A stretch of DNA of 64,000 nt from Calditrichota bacterium (GCA_013112635.1 JABFGF010000001.1:992001-1056000); one strand, 5' to 3'; numbered from the stretch's first letter, positions 15,524 to 24,765 are shown. Made by a program: numbers and translations. The notes: generated from the letters alone by a model not told the origin.

Positions 15524-16210
15524 ATGTGGAAATTCTTAAAATCTGAATATGAATACTATAAGTTGATTATAAATTTCACACTTGCTCTTGTTTCAATACT
15601 ATTCATTGTGATTCTTGGCTTTGGGTGGGAAAGCGCAGAAAAAGAAATACCTGGCGTTTCATCGGTAATGATTGGTGTTTCAATTCTTATTATCTCAATA
15701 CGTTCGGTAAAATCAGCAAAAGAAAAGAATGAAAGGTTTTTTTCGCTATTACCATTAAGCCGTTGGAAATTGGGTTTAGCCCGATTGCTGTTCATTAATG
15801 GTTTTTGGGGAATTATGTTTAGCAGTTTTGTAATAATACTCTTAATTTTTCATGCCGGTGAAATACGTTTATATTTATTTTGGTATTTCTTGTCTCTTAG
15901 CAGCCTTATATTCATTTTTAATCAGGCACCATTTTTTCATAAAGATCTTACTTCCATTTTTACCGGGAAATATGCAAAATGGCTTATAACATTTGCTTAT
16001 CTACTGCTTTTCTTTACAGTTTATTTTTTATTCATTGGAACCCGTGCTTTTTCAAGATACTTTTCCATACCGGAACTCGAGATTTTTTCCGGGCATATTC
16101 ATCAGCTAAGCCCAACCCCATTTGGAACGTTAACATTTGTCAGTATTTCAATTCTGCTATCACTCTTAGGCTTGTTGTTATACCAAAAACGAAAATTTTA
16201 TTTAGAATAG
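15524..16210 (+). CDS. ABC-2-like membrane protein, paralogue 4 of 5
   Basis: 228 aa, about six transmembrane helices. It opens MWKFLKSEYEYYKLI and closes YQKRKFYLE. The loop KSAKEKNERFFSLLPLSRWKLG corresponds closely to QIKIQQEKTDRFYMILPISL of paralogue 1, and the later FFHKDLTSIFTGKYAKWLI to LLHRDLNITFQGKNQKLII. Paralogues 1 and 4 therefore form a sub-pair. It begins 5 bases after paralogue 3. Confidence 0.8.
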   Translation: MWKFLKSEYEYYKLIINFTLALVSILFIVILGFGWESAEKEIPGVSSVMIGVSILIISIRSVKSAKEKNERFFSLLPLSRWKLGLARLLFINGFWGIMFSSFVIILLIFHAGEIRLYLFWYFLSLSSLIFIFNQAPFFHKDLTSIFTGKYAKWLITFAYLLLFFTVYFLFIGTRAFSRYFSIPELEIFSGHIHQLSPTPFGTLTFVSISILLSLLGLLLYQKRKFYLE

Positions 16211-16217
16211 GTTATAT

Positions 16218-16895
16218 ATGTGGTCCATAATAAAATCTGAAATACAATATCAAAATAGTAAAATTATATTAATTTTATCTCTTGCTCTGCCCTTTATAAT
16301 TTTCCTGAATTATCGTTATAATGGCGTCAGTAGTTTTTGGGCAATTTGGCTTACATTTATGCTGGTTCAAAACTGGATTTCACTCCGGCATAAAGATAAA
16401 AGAGATTATTTAATTAATTGTTTACCCATTTCTCGCCAAAAAATTGGCTGGTCGCGATTGCTAATAGTTTTTATTTATACGATAGCAGTTACTTTAATTT
16501 TTAGTTTTATCTATATTATAAGTATTCAAATAAGACCCGATTTCACATTCTCAATATTAATGCCCATAGCTATAAGTCTGCTTGGATTCTCTTTTTACTT
16601 TATTTTACGTGATACACTTCTTAACTTTTTTAGAAAAAAAGGGATTACCCAGCAAAAGCTTATAGTTAGCCTTACAATAGCAGGAATTAGCTTAAACCTG
16701 ATTACAGTTTATGTATTTATTAAAACAACAACCGAAGGAGCAGCTCCATTTGGGATAGGATCTTTTTTTCAATGGATTGAAAACCATAACCCTTTTTTTT
16801 ACCAGGAAAGCGTATATATCACTTTAATTTTAGCGGGTGTTATATCTTTGTTTACCACAATCAGTTACAATTATAAGAAAGCATTTAAAGAATAA
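16218..16895 (+). CDS. ABC-2-like membrane protein, paralogue 5 of 5
   Basis: 225 aa, about six transmembrane helices. Opens MWSIIKSEIQYQNSK, loop RHKDKRDYLINCLPISRQKIG, end NYKKAFKE. It pairs with paralogue 2 (shared LVQNW, FSFYFILRDTLL / FSIYFIMRDLFL). Only 7 bases separate it from paralogue 4. The set thus reads 1-2-3-4-5 with likeness 1~4 and 2~5, as if a two- or three-gene block had been duplicated. Confidence 0.8.
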   Translation: MWSIIKSEIQYQNSKIILILSLALPFIIFLNYRYNGVSSFWAIWLTFMLVQNWISLRHKDKRDYLINCLPISRQKIGWSRLLIVFIYTIAVTLIFSFIYIISIQIRPDFTFSILMPIAISLLGFSFYFILRDTLLNFFRKKGITQQKLIVSLTIAGISLNLITVYVFIKTTTEGAAPFGIGSFFQWIENHNPFFYQESVYITLILAGVISLFTTISYNYKKAFKE

Positions 16896-16913
16896 TTTTG
16901 AAAGGAAGCCATA

Positions 16914-17210
16914 ATGAGCGATTTAGCAGCAGGCATTCCAATTGGAATGAGTATTGGGATTGGAGCAGGAATTGCCATCGGAAAAAAATCCGGTCAAAAG
17001 GAAGTTGGAGAAAAAATCAAACAGCTTTCCACAAATCATGAAATCCGTGTAAAAAAACCGGATGGCAATTATATGTCTTTAGAAGAATTTATTAATGAAA
17101 TAGCAATTTTTGATGTAAGTGAAAATGAAAAGAAGAAAATGAATATTATGATTTTAGTTGGTGTAATTATTTTGCTGATTGGTATACTAACTTTTTTTCT
17201 TGTTAATTAA
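16914..17210 (+). CDS. Small membrane protein, unknown function
   Basis: 98 aa. The N-terminal segment is glycine- and alanine-rich (AAGIPIGMSIGIGAGIAIGKK), like glycine-zipper helices. A soluble middle follows (VGEKIKQLSTNHEIRVKKPD), then a C-terminal membrane helix (IMILVGVIILLIGILTFFLV). It has GAAAGGAAG upstream and sits between the permease set and the Yip1 gene in the same orientation. No family recognised. Confidence 0.7.
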   Translation: MSDLAAGIPIGMSIGIGAGIAIGKKSGQKEVGEKIKQLSTNHEIRVKKPDGNYMSLEEFINEIAIFDVSENEKKKMNIMILVGVIILLIGILTFFLVN

Positions 17211-17234
17211 TTTATCATCATTAAAGGAGGCCAT

Positions 17235-17921
17235 ATGGACAACCTAATTAATATTTTTACGACGCCTGCCAAAGCGTTTGAGAGCCTAAATGAGAAACCA
17301 ACCTGGCTTGTTCCACTGCTAATTGTAATAGTATTTGCCGTTGGATCTCAATATATCTTGGTCGATATAAGTTTAGAATATCAGTTAAAAACAACAGAAG
17401 CACGCCCAGATATGACTGATGAACAATTCGAGATTGTAAAAGAACAAATGTCCGGAGGAATGAAGTATATTGGGATAATTGTTACACCAATCTTAGCACC
17501 GATTATTTGGATTATTTTAGCCCTGGTTTTGTGGCTTTTTTCAAAAATAACAATATCTGAAGGGATAGACTTTAAAAAGTCTTTCTCCATTGTTGCATGG
17601 AGTTCGCTGGTTACACTAATCAGCCTGATTTTAATAACGTTTTTAATTTATTCAAAAGGTACACCGCATGGAGTTGCTTTAGATTTATCGGCTTTAGTGG
17701 AAACCCCGCCCATTGGTGAGCCAAAATCAGTCTTATATTTTTTCCTTAGTAAGATTGATCCATTTATTTTGTGGCAAATGTTTTTATGGGCCCTTGGATT
17801 AAGTGTAATGGGTAAAGTTGATCTTAAAAAAGGTATAATTCCTGTGGCTATTATATGGGGATTGTGGGTTTTAATTAGTGTTACTTTTGGCAGTTTTCTT
17901 AGCAATATGGGCTTGATGTAA
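17235..17921 (+). CDS. Yip1-family membrane protein
   Basis: 228 aa with about five transmembrane helices. Its opening FTTPAKAFESLNEKPTWLVPLLIV is the hallmark of bacterial YIP1-domain proteins. The family has no firm function in bacteria; members often lie in ABC-exporter operons, as here. It has a good AGGAGG site and is followed by an intrinsic terminator, so it is probably the last gene of the operon that begins at 12049. Confidence 0.85.
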   Translation: MDNLINIFTTPAKAFESLNEKPTWLVPLLIVIVFAVGSQYILVDISLEYQLKTTEARPDMTDEQFEIVKEQMSGGMKYIGIIVTPILAPIIWIILALVLWLFSKITISEGIDFKKSFSIVAWSSLVTLISLILITFLIYSKGTPHGVALDLSALVETPPIGEPKSVLYFFLSKIDPFILWQMFLWALGLSVMGKVDLKKGIIPVAIIWGLWVLISVTFGSFLSNMGLM

Positions 17922-17929
17922 TTTTTAAA

Positions 17930-17966
17930 CGGCTGTCTTTCTTATTACGAAAGGCAGCCGCTTTTA
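17930..17966 (+). terminator. Intrinsic terminator of the ABC operon
   Basis: A 12-bp stem CGGCTGTCTTTC/GAAAGGCAGCCG with one G-U pair and a 7-base loop (17930-17960), followed by a short T run. Confidence 0.8.
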
Positions 17967-17988
17967 AGAATCCCATTATAAACCAGGT

Positions 17989-18007
17989 CAAAAACATTGT
18001 GTTTTTG
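17989..18007. terminator. Hairpin between convergent operons
   Basis: Perfect 8-bp stem CAAAAACA/TGTTTTTG with a 3-base loop, 38 bases beyond the last gene of the minus-strand heme operon. There is no long T run on either side, so a terminator role is tentative. Confidence 0.4.
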
Positions 18008-18044
18008 GCTGGATAAAAAATCCTGCCGTTTATATTCTTTTGAC

Positions 18045-18851
18045 CTATCCTGTGGTAACCTCTCCTTTTACATAATCAAACTCTGATCCCATCATACTGT
18101 GTGGAATAATAAAGATTGCTATAGTTATAAGTGCGGCAGCAATAAATAAAAATCGCCTCTCTTTTTTCCAGTTTCCAATAACTGCAATAACCCAGGCAAC
18201 AACGGCTATCAAAGTTTTGTTATCGGTAAGGTCCCAACCAAAAGGAATTCCGGCCCAATATTCATTAAAGGCAAATTTTTGTACAATTGGCCCCATAATC
18301 ATTCCGCCAATTATTAAGAACGCAAGCGTCAAAATACCATAAAATTTTTGCTTATTATTTTTTACGATTGCCAGTAATCCGGTTAAGTTGGAAAACCACA
18401 TCCCGGCAAACATAAAAACTATATGAATGATTAGCACAACTGAAGGAACAGCACCTTTAAATCTAATTATTACAGGTTCTTCTTTCTGTAAGGGAACGTA
18501 GTTTTCACCCTCATAAAATTCTAAATAATATTGCAATTTTCCTGCTGCCGGTTGAGTCGGTAGTTCTGCCTGCAAGAGATTGCCATTACGTGTTAGTTCT
18601 TTTTTCTGATACTCATCATTTGTTGGAAATCTGCGAAAGACAACTTCCGCGCTTACTGAAGTATCGGGGATTTCAAATTCAACAAGAAAAGGTTCACCTA
18701 TTTCATGGCTGCGTGTCAGTTTAAAATCGTAACTTTTATCTGCGATTGTTGTTGTTACTTTTTTTGCATAAGTAGGCCCGGTCATTCGCTGATAAACAGA
18801 TGTTAACAGCACAAGTGCCAAAGAAAAAATAAAATATTTAGTAATCTTCAT
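18045..18851 (-). CDS. Membrane protein of the heme/iron operon, unknown function
   Basis: 268 aa. An N-terminal membrane anchor or signal (FIFSLALVLLTSVYQRM) is followed by a beta-rich extracytoplasmic domain (~30-130) and four to five membrane helices (VVLIIHIVFMFAGMWFSNL onward). No family recognised. It is the last gene of the run TonB receptor - HmuY-like - 7TM - Cys-rich - PepSY - this, 10 bases after the PepSY gene, so it probably works with the PepSY protein at the inner membrane. Confidence 0.7.
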   Translation of the reverse strand: MKITKYFIFSLALVLLTSVYQRMTGPTYAKKVTTTIADKSYDFKLTRSHEIGEPFLVEFEIPDTSVSAEVVFRRFPTNDEYQKKELTRNGNLLQAELPTQPAAGKLQYYLEFYEGENYVPLQKEEPVIIRFKGAVPSVVLIIHIVFMFAGMWFSNLTGLLAIVKNNKQKFYGILTLAFLIIGGMIMGPIVQKFAFNEYWAGIPFGWDLTDNKTLIAVVAWVIAVIGNWKKERRFLFIAAALITIAIFIIPHSMMGSEFDYVKGEVTTG

Positions 18852-18861
18852 TTAACTGCCC

Positions 18862-20439
18862 TTATTTATTTTTTTGTAATTTTTTCATTATAGGGTTACG
18901 CCCAATTTTAATATAAATCCAATCGATAACACCCGATAATGTTATCAAGACAAAAAAGAATGACCCAAGTGGAACAAGTAAAATATAAAAAGCTCCAATT
19001 GTGTCTTTAAAAAAGCGTCCATTATGAATTTCAAAAAGCCAGTTCCACAAAGGCATTGAGTAATTTTCACGTATCGTTGCAGACATTTTAAACCTGCCAT
19101 CACCTTCTGCCTGGTTAAGGGGTAATAACCCTTGCTCATGGGTTGTTATAAATTTTTCCAACTGTGGTGTAGAGAAAAAACCGGTTACCATAAGTTCTGC
19201 CGGCTTTATTGAAGAAATTGTCTTTGGATCTTTTCCTTCAATCAAATCTACAGATTTATCCGTTTCTTTGTCCCAGCGAAATAATCCATTAAAAGAACCT
19301 GTTAAAATACCGGTACTGTCAATCGGTTCAAAAACAGTTGTACCCATAACAAAAACCGGCACATTCATTTCTTTGTTTTCAAATGTTGAGTTAAGGTCTG
19401 CTGCCCCAACCCAAAACCCATCGGTGGCCTCAACAATCAATTGATCTTTGTCAGAATCGTATAAAGCATTTTTGATTTTCTCGTCCCACGGATTATCAGA
19501 AATTGTTCCGGGATACCAGCTTATTGGAATGCTTCCTTCTGCAATTACAGCCAGCATTGGAGGACGCATAAAAAAACCTGTAACGCCCATTATAAAAAGA
19601 ATGACAGCACTCCAAATCCCTAATTTTAGATGATATTTAAAAAACCATTTAAATGCCTTTTTTACAATTGGTACATTAACAATCACTCCCTTTTTATCTC
19701 GTTTTCTTTTCCAGGGATAGTACCAACTGTAAAAGGCGGAAATTGATAAAAAGAACAATATTATTCCAACAATATCGAAAAGTAGTTTCCCTGGTAATCC
19801 CCAAATTTCACCAGAATGTAGATGAAAAAAAAGCCTGATCAGCGAGACTGTGTTTTCAGCTTCTTTGTCACGTTTCAACTTAACTTTTTGAAACTGAAGT
19901 TCTCTGGCTGGAAAGCTTGCTTTATAAGCTTCAGATTCAGTGAAAACCAAAAGTTCATTTTTCGCAGAAACGATTTTCTTTATTTCAGGGTTAAGCCCGT
20001 CAAGTTTTAGATTTCGCCATTTTTCATTTTCAAAATTGCATACATATAACCCATGATGAGTCCCCGCAAAAATAAGAGTTGAATCACCTTCCCAAACAAA
20101 AATGTCCCTGGTTTTTCTATACAACGCCTCAGCAGGTAAACCATCGGACATGGAAACAAACGAAAACCCTCCATCTGTTGTTTTCCATACGCCAAGTTTA
20201 CCACAACCAATTGCAATATTGGAATCGCTTTCTAAAAACTGCAGCTCGGTTAAGGAGCTACGGTTCCAATTTTTTACTTTATACTGTTTTGGAGTTAAAA
20301 ATTGTGGTACTGTCAAATCTGCAATTAATTCCGGATGATTTAACAAAACACCTGATAAACTCATCCACATTAAAAACAAAACCAGAAGCAAACCAATATA
20401 TTTATGAAGCCATTTCGATATTTTATAAATATTTCTCAT
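18862..20439 (-). CDS. PepSY-type iron-regulated membrane protein with propeller-like insert
   Basis: 525 aa. PepSY-associated membrane helices are clear. An N-terminal helix contains KWLHKYIGLLLVLF, and later helices carry paired histidines (FFHLHSGEIWGLPGK; FKYHLKLGIWSAVI; LFEIHNGRFF). Such histidines can ligate heme in this family, whose members act as membrane reductases in siderophore or heme use. Two extracytoplasmic parts (~60-190 and ~300-440) have beta-propeller-like motifs (LGVWKTTDGGFSF; GTHHGLYVCNFENEKW) in place of a plain PepSY domain. Confidence 0.8.
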   Translation of the reverse strand: MRNIYKISKWLHKYIGLLLVLFLMWMSLSGVLLNHPELIADLTVPQFLTPKQYKVKNWNRSSLTELQFLESDSNIAIGCGKLGVWKTTDGGFSFVSMSDGLPAEALYRKTRDIFVWEGDSTLIFAGTHHGLYVCNFENEKWRNLKLDGLNPEIKKIVSAKNELLVFTESEAYKASFPARELQFQKVKLKRDKEAENTVSLIRLFFHLHSGEIWGLPGKLLFDIVGIILFFLSISAFYSWYYPWKRKRDKKGVIVNVPIVKKAFKWFFKYHLKLGIWSAVILFIMGVTGFFMRPPMLAVIAEGSIPISWYPGTISDNPWDEKIKNALYDSDKDQLIVEATDGFWVGAADLNSTFENKEMNVPVFVMGTTVFEPIDSTGILTGSFNGLFRWDKETDKSVDLIEGKDPKTISSIKPAELMVTGFFSTPQLEKFITTHEQGLLPLNQAEGDGRFKMSATIRENYSMPLWNWLFEIHNGRFFKDTIGAFYILLVPLGSFFFVLITLSGVIDWIYIKIGRNPIMKKLQKNK

Positions 20440-20509
20440 TCCATTCCAAAATTAAAAAAACACCCGCTATAAAACTATAACGGGTGTTATGTAAAAAGAC
20501 TTTCTAACT

Positions 20510-20701
20510 TTAATGCTCTGCTGCATCCATGTTTTCCGCACCAGGCAATTTACCTTCCAGTGATGAAGGATTGTGAATTAAATTTGGCATGTGTTGTGGA
20601 CAAATCCACATGCTGTTTCCCTGGTATACTAATGAAATAAGTGGAATTTCATGTTCATCCCGATCACAAAACAGGCACGCTTTTTTAATTTCAGTTTCCA
20701 T
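20510..20701 (-). CDS. Small Cys/His-rich protein of the heme operon
   Basis: 63 aa with a clear GGAG ribosome-binding site. CLFC (residues 9-12), a later CPQH and a C-terminal HxxH-poor acidic tail suggest a small zinc or metal site. The order (CxxC ... CxxH) is that of a mini zinc ribbon. Function unknown. It lies between the 7-TM protein and the PepSY gene with short gaps, so it is probably co-transcribed. Small metal-binding proteins in such operons could pass metal or sense it; this is inference. Confidence 0.65.
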   Translation of the reverse strand: METEIKKACLFCDRDEHEIPLISLVYQGNSMWICPQHMPNLIHNPSSLEGKLPGAENMDAAEH

Positions 20702-20722
20702 ACTATATCTCCAAAAAAAAGT

Positions 20723-21448
20723 TTAACTTAAAATAATTTTTTTATCCCTTAAATCTATCAGCTTTTTGTTATTTATGTTAAATAAATAGCCTGCAAAGAT
20801 CAGTGATAATCCAAGGAATTCAGTAATATACAAAATTTCTATATATCCAAAACGAGTAAATGTGCCTCCTATCCCAGGAAGTAATGCGCCAAAAGCAATT
20901 AACACATTTCCTATAAACCGATAGTAGGTTTTATTATTCCTTTTAAAGCGAACTGCTGATAAAATTGCCCCTCCCACCAAAAAAACAAATGCATAAAGAT
21001 TAATAAAAGGGCTAAATAAGCGAACCCACTGCCAATGAATAACGCCTCCGGATAGACGAAATGGCTCAACCTGTGAATAATCCAAAGGTGTTATTAAAAC
21101 AAAAAATGCCGCTATTATTATTGCCGGAATAAGTGCCCATGTTAATCGATTTGCCGTTTTAGGTTTTAATAATAAATATACAGTACCTTGAGCTAAAGGC
21201 GCACCTCCCAGCAAGGCGCCTGCAATATACCAGCTTCTAAAAATAAACTCATTCCAACCAAAGATGGATACATATGATTCTGTAAACGTGCCAACACCAT
21301 ACATTACAACACCTGCGCCCCACCAAAGTAAATGCATACCGCCACCTTTGGTGTTATACCTTCTAAAGATATGCCATGCAAAATATATTGAAAAAAGTGT
21401 TGTTGCTACGGGGATATAATAAACAAAATTAGGCATTATTATTCTCAT
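20723..21448 (-). CDS. Seven-helix membrane protein of the heme operon
   Basis: 241 aa with about seven membrane helices, beginning FVYYIPVATTLFSIYFAWHIF. Short loops hold GGGMHLLWWGAG and GGVIHWQWVRLF, with histidines near membrane ends that could bind heme or metal. No known family assigned. A second in-frame ATG four codons in (21436) is an equally good start. It follows the HmuY-like gene by 67 bases in the same direction. Confidence 0.7.
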   Translation of the reverse strand: MRIIMPNFVYYIPVATTLFSIYFAWHIFRRYNTKGGGMHLLWWGAGVVMYGVGTFTESYVSIFGWNEFIFRSWYIAGALLGGAPLAQGTVYLLLKPKTANRLTWALIPAIIIAAFFVLITPLDYSQVEPFRLSGGVIHWQWVRLFSPFINLYAFVFLVGGAILSAVRFKRNNKTYYRFIGNVLIAFGALLPGIGGTFTRFGYIEILYITEFLGLSLIFAGYLFNINNKKLIDLRDKKIILS

Positions 21449-21515
21449 TTTAAAACACAGTCACCGGATACCCAATGATACCCGGGAACTACGCCATGCG
21501 GGGACATTTACGGGA

Positions 21516-22481
21516 TTAGTCGAGATATTTCCAATTTATGGTAAATGTACCCGATTCCCCCTCAGAGTTATAGTAATTTACAATTTCGAAAGCTGCATGT
21601 TGGCCATTGTTTGCTTTTACAACATAAATATAATCTTTGGCTGTAAGTAAATGACCATCACCATAATCATACCACCCAAGTGTTATATAGCTTGGCATTG
21701 TATCACTTGCAAAACTGTCGTCTGTAACCGTTGTAATTGAATTTATATCAGTAGTTGCAAGCTTTTTAGCTTTTACATTTTCACCAAGCCAGAAAAAAGA
21801 TCCATCTAACTTTAAGTCAAATGATTCACTAGCAGAAACAGCCCCACTATTGAATGCAAAATATTGCATGTTTGTATTAGCATCTTCAGAAACAAATGAA
21901 TCTACCCCGACAGATGAAAAATCTGATGTCCCATCTTCAAGATATTTGTAACGCCATTTAATGTCAGAAAGTGTGTGAGTTGGTGGTCCGCTATATTTAT
22001 ACTCGATAATTTGCAATAAGGCCATTTTGCCGGCACAAGTTTTAACAGCATAAACATCATTTGTAATTTGAAATGTTTGACTATTAAACCAGTTTTGACC
22101 AATAAAAGCAACGCTTTCAGTTACATCTGCTGAAAATTCGCCTGCAGAGGGGATTTCATTTACATCATCTAAACTTACTGCATCTACTATTGCCATAGTA
22201 ACATCTGTCCCGGTGAGAATAACAGGATCGTTAGGCATAGTAAAGTATTGGCATGGCGCTGTTTCAACTACCAATGGAACTGTTGAAAAGGCAATATCCC
22301 AGGTAGCGGGAACATCCATACTGCCAGTATTATTATTAAATGTAAAGTATTGTGTCCCATCAGTTTTAACATTTACAGATGTAAAAGTCTGTGCATCCGA
22401 ATTTTTTTCATCAGGACTAGTTGAATTCTCACTACAAGAGACAAAGATTAAAGTTATAATAAATAGTGTAAATATTTTCAT
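21516..22481 (-). CDS. HmuY-like heme-binding lipoprotein
   Basis: 321 aa. Lipoprotein signal with FVSC at about residue 13-16. The mature chain holds two HmuY-like halves. The first has FTSVNVKTDGTQYFTFNNN and TWDIAFSTV, then IIEYKYSG; the second has MQYFAFNSGAVSASESFDLKLDG and TLGWYDYGDGHL, ending in FEIVNYYNSEG. HmuY proteins of Porphyromonas and relatives take heme from host or environmental carriers and hand it to a TonB receptor. Here the receptor gene lies directly upstream (83 bp), which fits well. The internal duplication makes it longer than typical HmuY (~210 aa). Confidence 0.8.
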   Translation of the reverse strand: MKIFTLFIITLIFVSCSENSTSPDEKNSDAQTFTSVNVKTDGTQYFTFNNNTGSMDVPATWDIAFSTVPLVVETAPCQYFTMPNDPVILTGTDVTMAIVDAVSLDDVNEIPSAGEFSADVTESVAFIGQNWFNSQTFQITNDVYAVKTCAGKMALLQIIEYKYSGPPTHTLSDIKWRYKYLEDGTSDFSSVGVDSFVSEDANTNMQYFAFNSGAVSASESFDLKLDGSFFWLGENVKAKKLATTDINSITTVTDDSFASDTMPSYITLGWYDYGDGHLLTAKDYIYVVKANNGQHAAFEIVNYYNSEGESGTFTINWKYLD

Positions 22482-22564
22482 GATTCCTCCACGAATAATT
22501 ATTTAAGCGTTCAAGAATAATCTTTAATTTTTCATTCTTAGAAACGCGATTTATTTGTTTTTAT

Positions 22565-24712
22565 TTATAAGTTAATTTTTATACTTGAAAAAAATTCACG
22601 CCCAGGCATCGGTCCCCATACCTTGTCTACATAGTCATTCAAATTGTTTACACCAACTTGTCCGCTTACTTGGTTCCAAACCGGAAAATTAATATTCGCG
22701 TTAACAAGGTAATAGCCGTCAATCCAAATTTTATTTCCATCAATAGGAATAAAATCCTCCCCAATAAAACTAAATTTTTTACTTGTAACCTGGCCCAAAA
22801 TATTAAGAACAATATTGTTAGGAAAGGAGAGTGAAAATCTAAGATTTACTCTATGTTTTGGTTTAAACTGCAGAGGCGTCTTTGTCTTTTTACTGTAAGA
22901 ATCAAAATAATTGTAACCAATCGATGTTTCCAACCATGATGTTGGATAATACTCCATATCCCACTCGGCTCCCCACGTTTGTGCATTTTCTACATTCATA
23001 TATGTTATGTGCAGCGCCCCGTCAACTTTTCCAATCACCTGATAATCAATAAGATTTGAAATTCTGTTATAGAAAAAATTTAAACGGGAGTGATATTGTT
23101 TTTCTGACCAAAACTCAAATCCAAGATTATAAGCATTTGAGTGCTCTGGCCTGAGATCCAAATTTCCTTTAATTAAATAATTAACAGAAGAGTTATAGTA
23201 ATCGAGAAGTCTGTCTTTAAAAGTAGGGACTCTAAATCCTTGAGCATAAGAAAGGCGAATCCGATTGTTATAGCTTGGGGAAAACATAAGTGAAGCTTTC
23301 GGAGTAAATTGCTCTCCAAAGATAGAATGTTTATCAAAACGTCCACCTAAAACAATTGTTGTCCATGAAGAGAGAATAAGTTCATTCTGGAAAAAACTAT
23401 TAAACACATATCTATCTGCTTCAGTGTTTTTGATGCGATCTGACTTTAGACTTTCGGTTTCAAACCCCACACCGCCATTAATTTTATAATCATGTGATTC
23501 ATGACTAAACAATATTTCATTTTTAAAAAGGTTTTCTGTTGTCGGCGCTTCCCCTTTTTTTAAAAACCCGGATGAAATAACAATTTGATCGAAGTGGTGA
23601 TTATATGTAGAGAATTCGCTTATGGTGGTTATTTTAGCATTCTTTATCCAGTTATGTTCAATTTTAGTATTAGCAGTAAAATAATCATTTGAGATGCGGT
23701 TTTTAAAAATATCGTTTGCCGTTATTGTTTGCACTTCATCATGAAAATGCGTTTGTAAAATCACATCAAAGTATTCAGAAAACTGTTTTCTTACTTTCAA
23801 CTGTGTTTGGTATTTATCATAAGATGTCGCGTCTGTCCGAGTTGTTTTTTTGTCAAGATCATATCCATCATGTTTGCGGTAACTGACATTTAATAGTGGC
23901 TGAAAACCTAAGAAATCACTTCCAACTGAAAAATCTGTGTCTAGCTTTCCATAAGATCCATACTTAATATTTGAATCGAAACTCAACTCATCTTTTGGCT
24001 GCTTTGTAATGACATTTATTACACCACCCATGGCCTCACTACCGTAAAGTGTCGATGTTGCGCCTTTTACAATTTCAATCCTTTCAATTAAAGATGATGG
24101 AATTTGTGAGACATCAAGTTTTCCATCCACGCGGCCAATCATTTTCATACCATCTACAAGGATCATTACATGTTCACTGCCAAACCCCTGAAGTTCAACA
24201 GTACTTGTGCCGGTTCCGATCCCATTTGAAGTAACATTGACGCCTGTTGTTGAAGAAAGAAGTTCAGCTAAATCGGAAGCACCGCTTTTAATGATGGTTT
24301 CTTTTTTAATAAGTTGTGTTGAAACAGGACTGTGTTTTAAAAGGCGTTCACTTCTTGTGCCGGTTACAACAATTTGATCAAGAGTTAATGCCGACTCTTT
24401 TAAAACAATATTATGTTTCAGGGTTTGATTTTTTATTAACTGAATTGAAGCTTGATATTCATAATAGCCAATATATGAGCAAATAAGAGTGTAATTACCT
24501 GGTTCTAACTGATCCAGGTTTAATTCAAACTCTCCGGTTGTACTGGAAGTAGAACCAAACTGCGTTCCTTCGATATAAATATTTGCTGCAACAAGCGGTT
24601 CAGAGTGTTCAGCATCTGTAACCAATCCTAATATCTTTGTATTACCAGCAATGCTGTGAGTTGCAAATAATAGGATGTTTAGTAGAAGTGTAATATTAAA
24701 TAGTCGTTTCAT
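22565..24712 (-). CDS. TonB-dependent outer-membrane receptor (heme/iron)
   Basis: 715 aa. Signal peptide, then a carboxypeptidase-regulatory-like domain (~25-110, GLVTDAEHSEPLVAANIYIEG), a TonB box area (LDQIVVTGTRSER), plug domain (~130-240, VELQGFGSEHVMILVDGM, STLYGSEAMGGVINVITK) and a 22-strand barrel ending in the usual aromatic-rich REFFSSIKINL. Size matches HmuR/BtuB-like receptors. The HmuY-like neighbour makes heme the best guess for substrate. It is first in the operon; its leader holds a hairpin, a palindrome and a possible -24/-12 promoter. Confidence 0.9.
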   Translation of the reverse strand: MKRLFNITLLLNILLFATHSIAGNTKILGLVTDAEHSEPLVAANIYIEGTQFGSTSSTTGEFELNLDQLEPGNYTLICSYIGYYEYQASIQLIKNQTLKHNIVLKESALTLDQIVVTGTRSERLLKHSPVSTQLIKKETIIKSGASDLAELLSSTTGVNVTSNGIGTGTSTVELQGFGSEHVMILVDGMKMIGRVDGKLDVSQIPSSLIERIEIVKGATSTLYGSEAMGGVINVITKQPKDELSFDSNIKYGSYGKLDTDFSVGSDFLGFQPLLNVSYRKHDGYDLDKKTTRTDATSYDKYQTQLKVRKQFSEYFDVILQTHFHDEVQTITANDIFKNRISNDYFTANTKIEHNWIKNAKITTISEFSTYNHHFDQIVISSGFLKKGEAPTTENLFKNEILFSHESHDYKINGGVGFETESLKSDRIKNTEADRYVFNSFFQNELILSSWTTIVLGGRFDKHSIFGEQFTPKASLMFSPSYNNRIRLSYAQGFRVPTFKDRLLDYYNSSVNYLIKGNLDLRPEHSNAYNLGFEFWSEKQYHSRLNFFYNRISNLIDYQVIGKVDGALHITYMNVENAQTWGAEWDMEYYPTSWLETSIGYNYFDSYSKKTKTPLQFKPKHRVNLRFSLSFPNNIVLNILGQVTSKKFSFIGEDFIPIDGNKIWIDGYYLVNANINFPVWNQVSGQVGVNNLNDYVDKVWGPMPGREFFSSIKINL

Positions 24713-24765
24713 TTTTAACTTTCAAAAATCTATAATTTTTTCTCAAATGGATTAATATAGAAGTT

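Noticed and set aside
20079-20480. A 133-codon plus-strand frame opposite the PepSY gene.
   Set aside because: Antisense to a clear membrane protein; composition is that of a shadow frame and no start signal is present.
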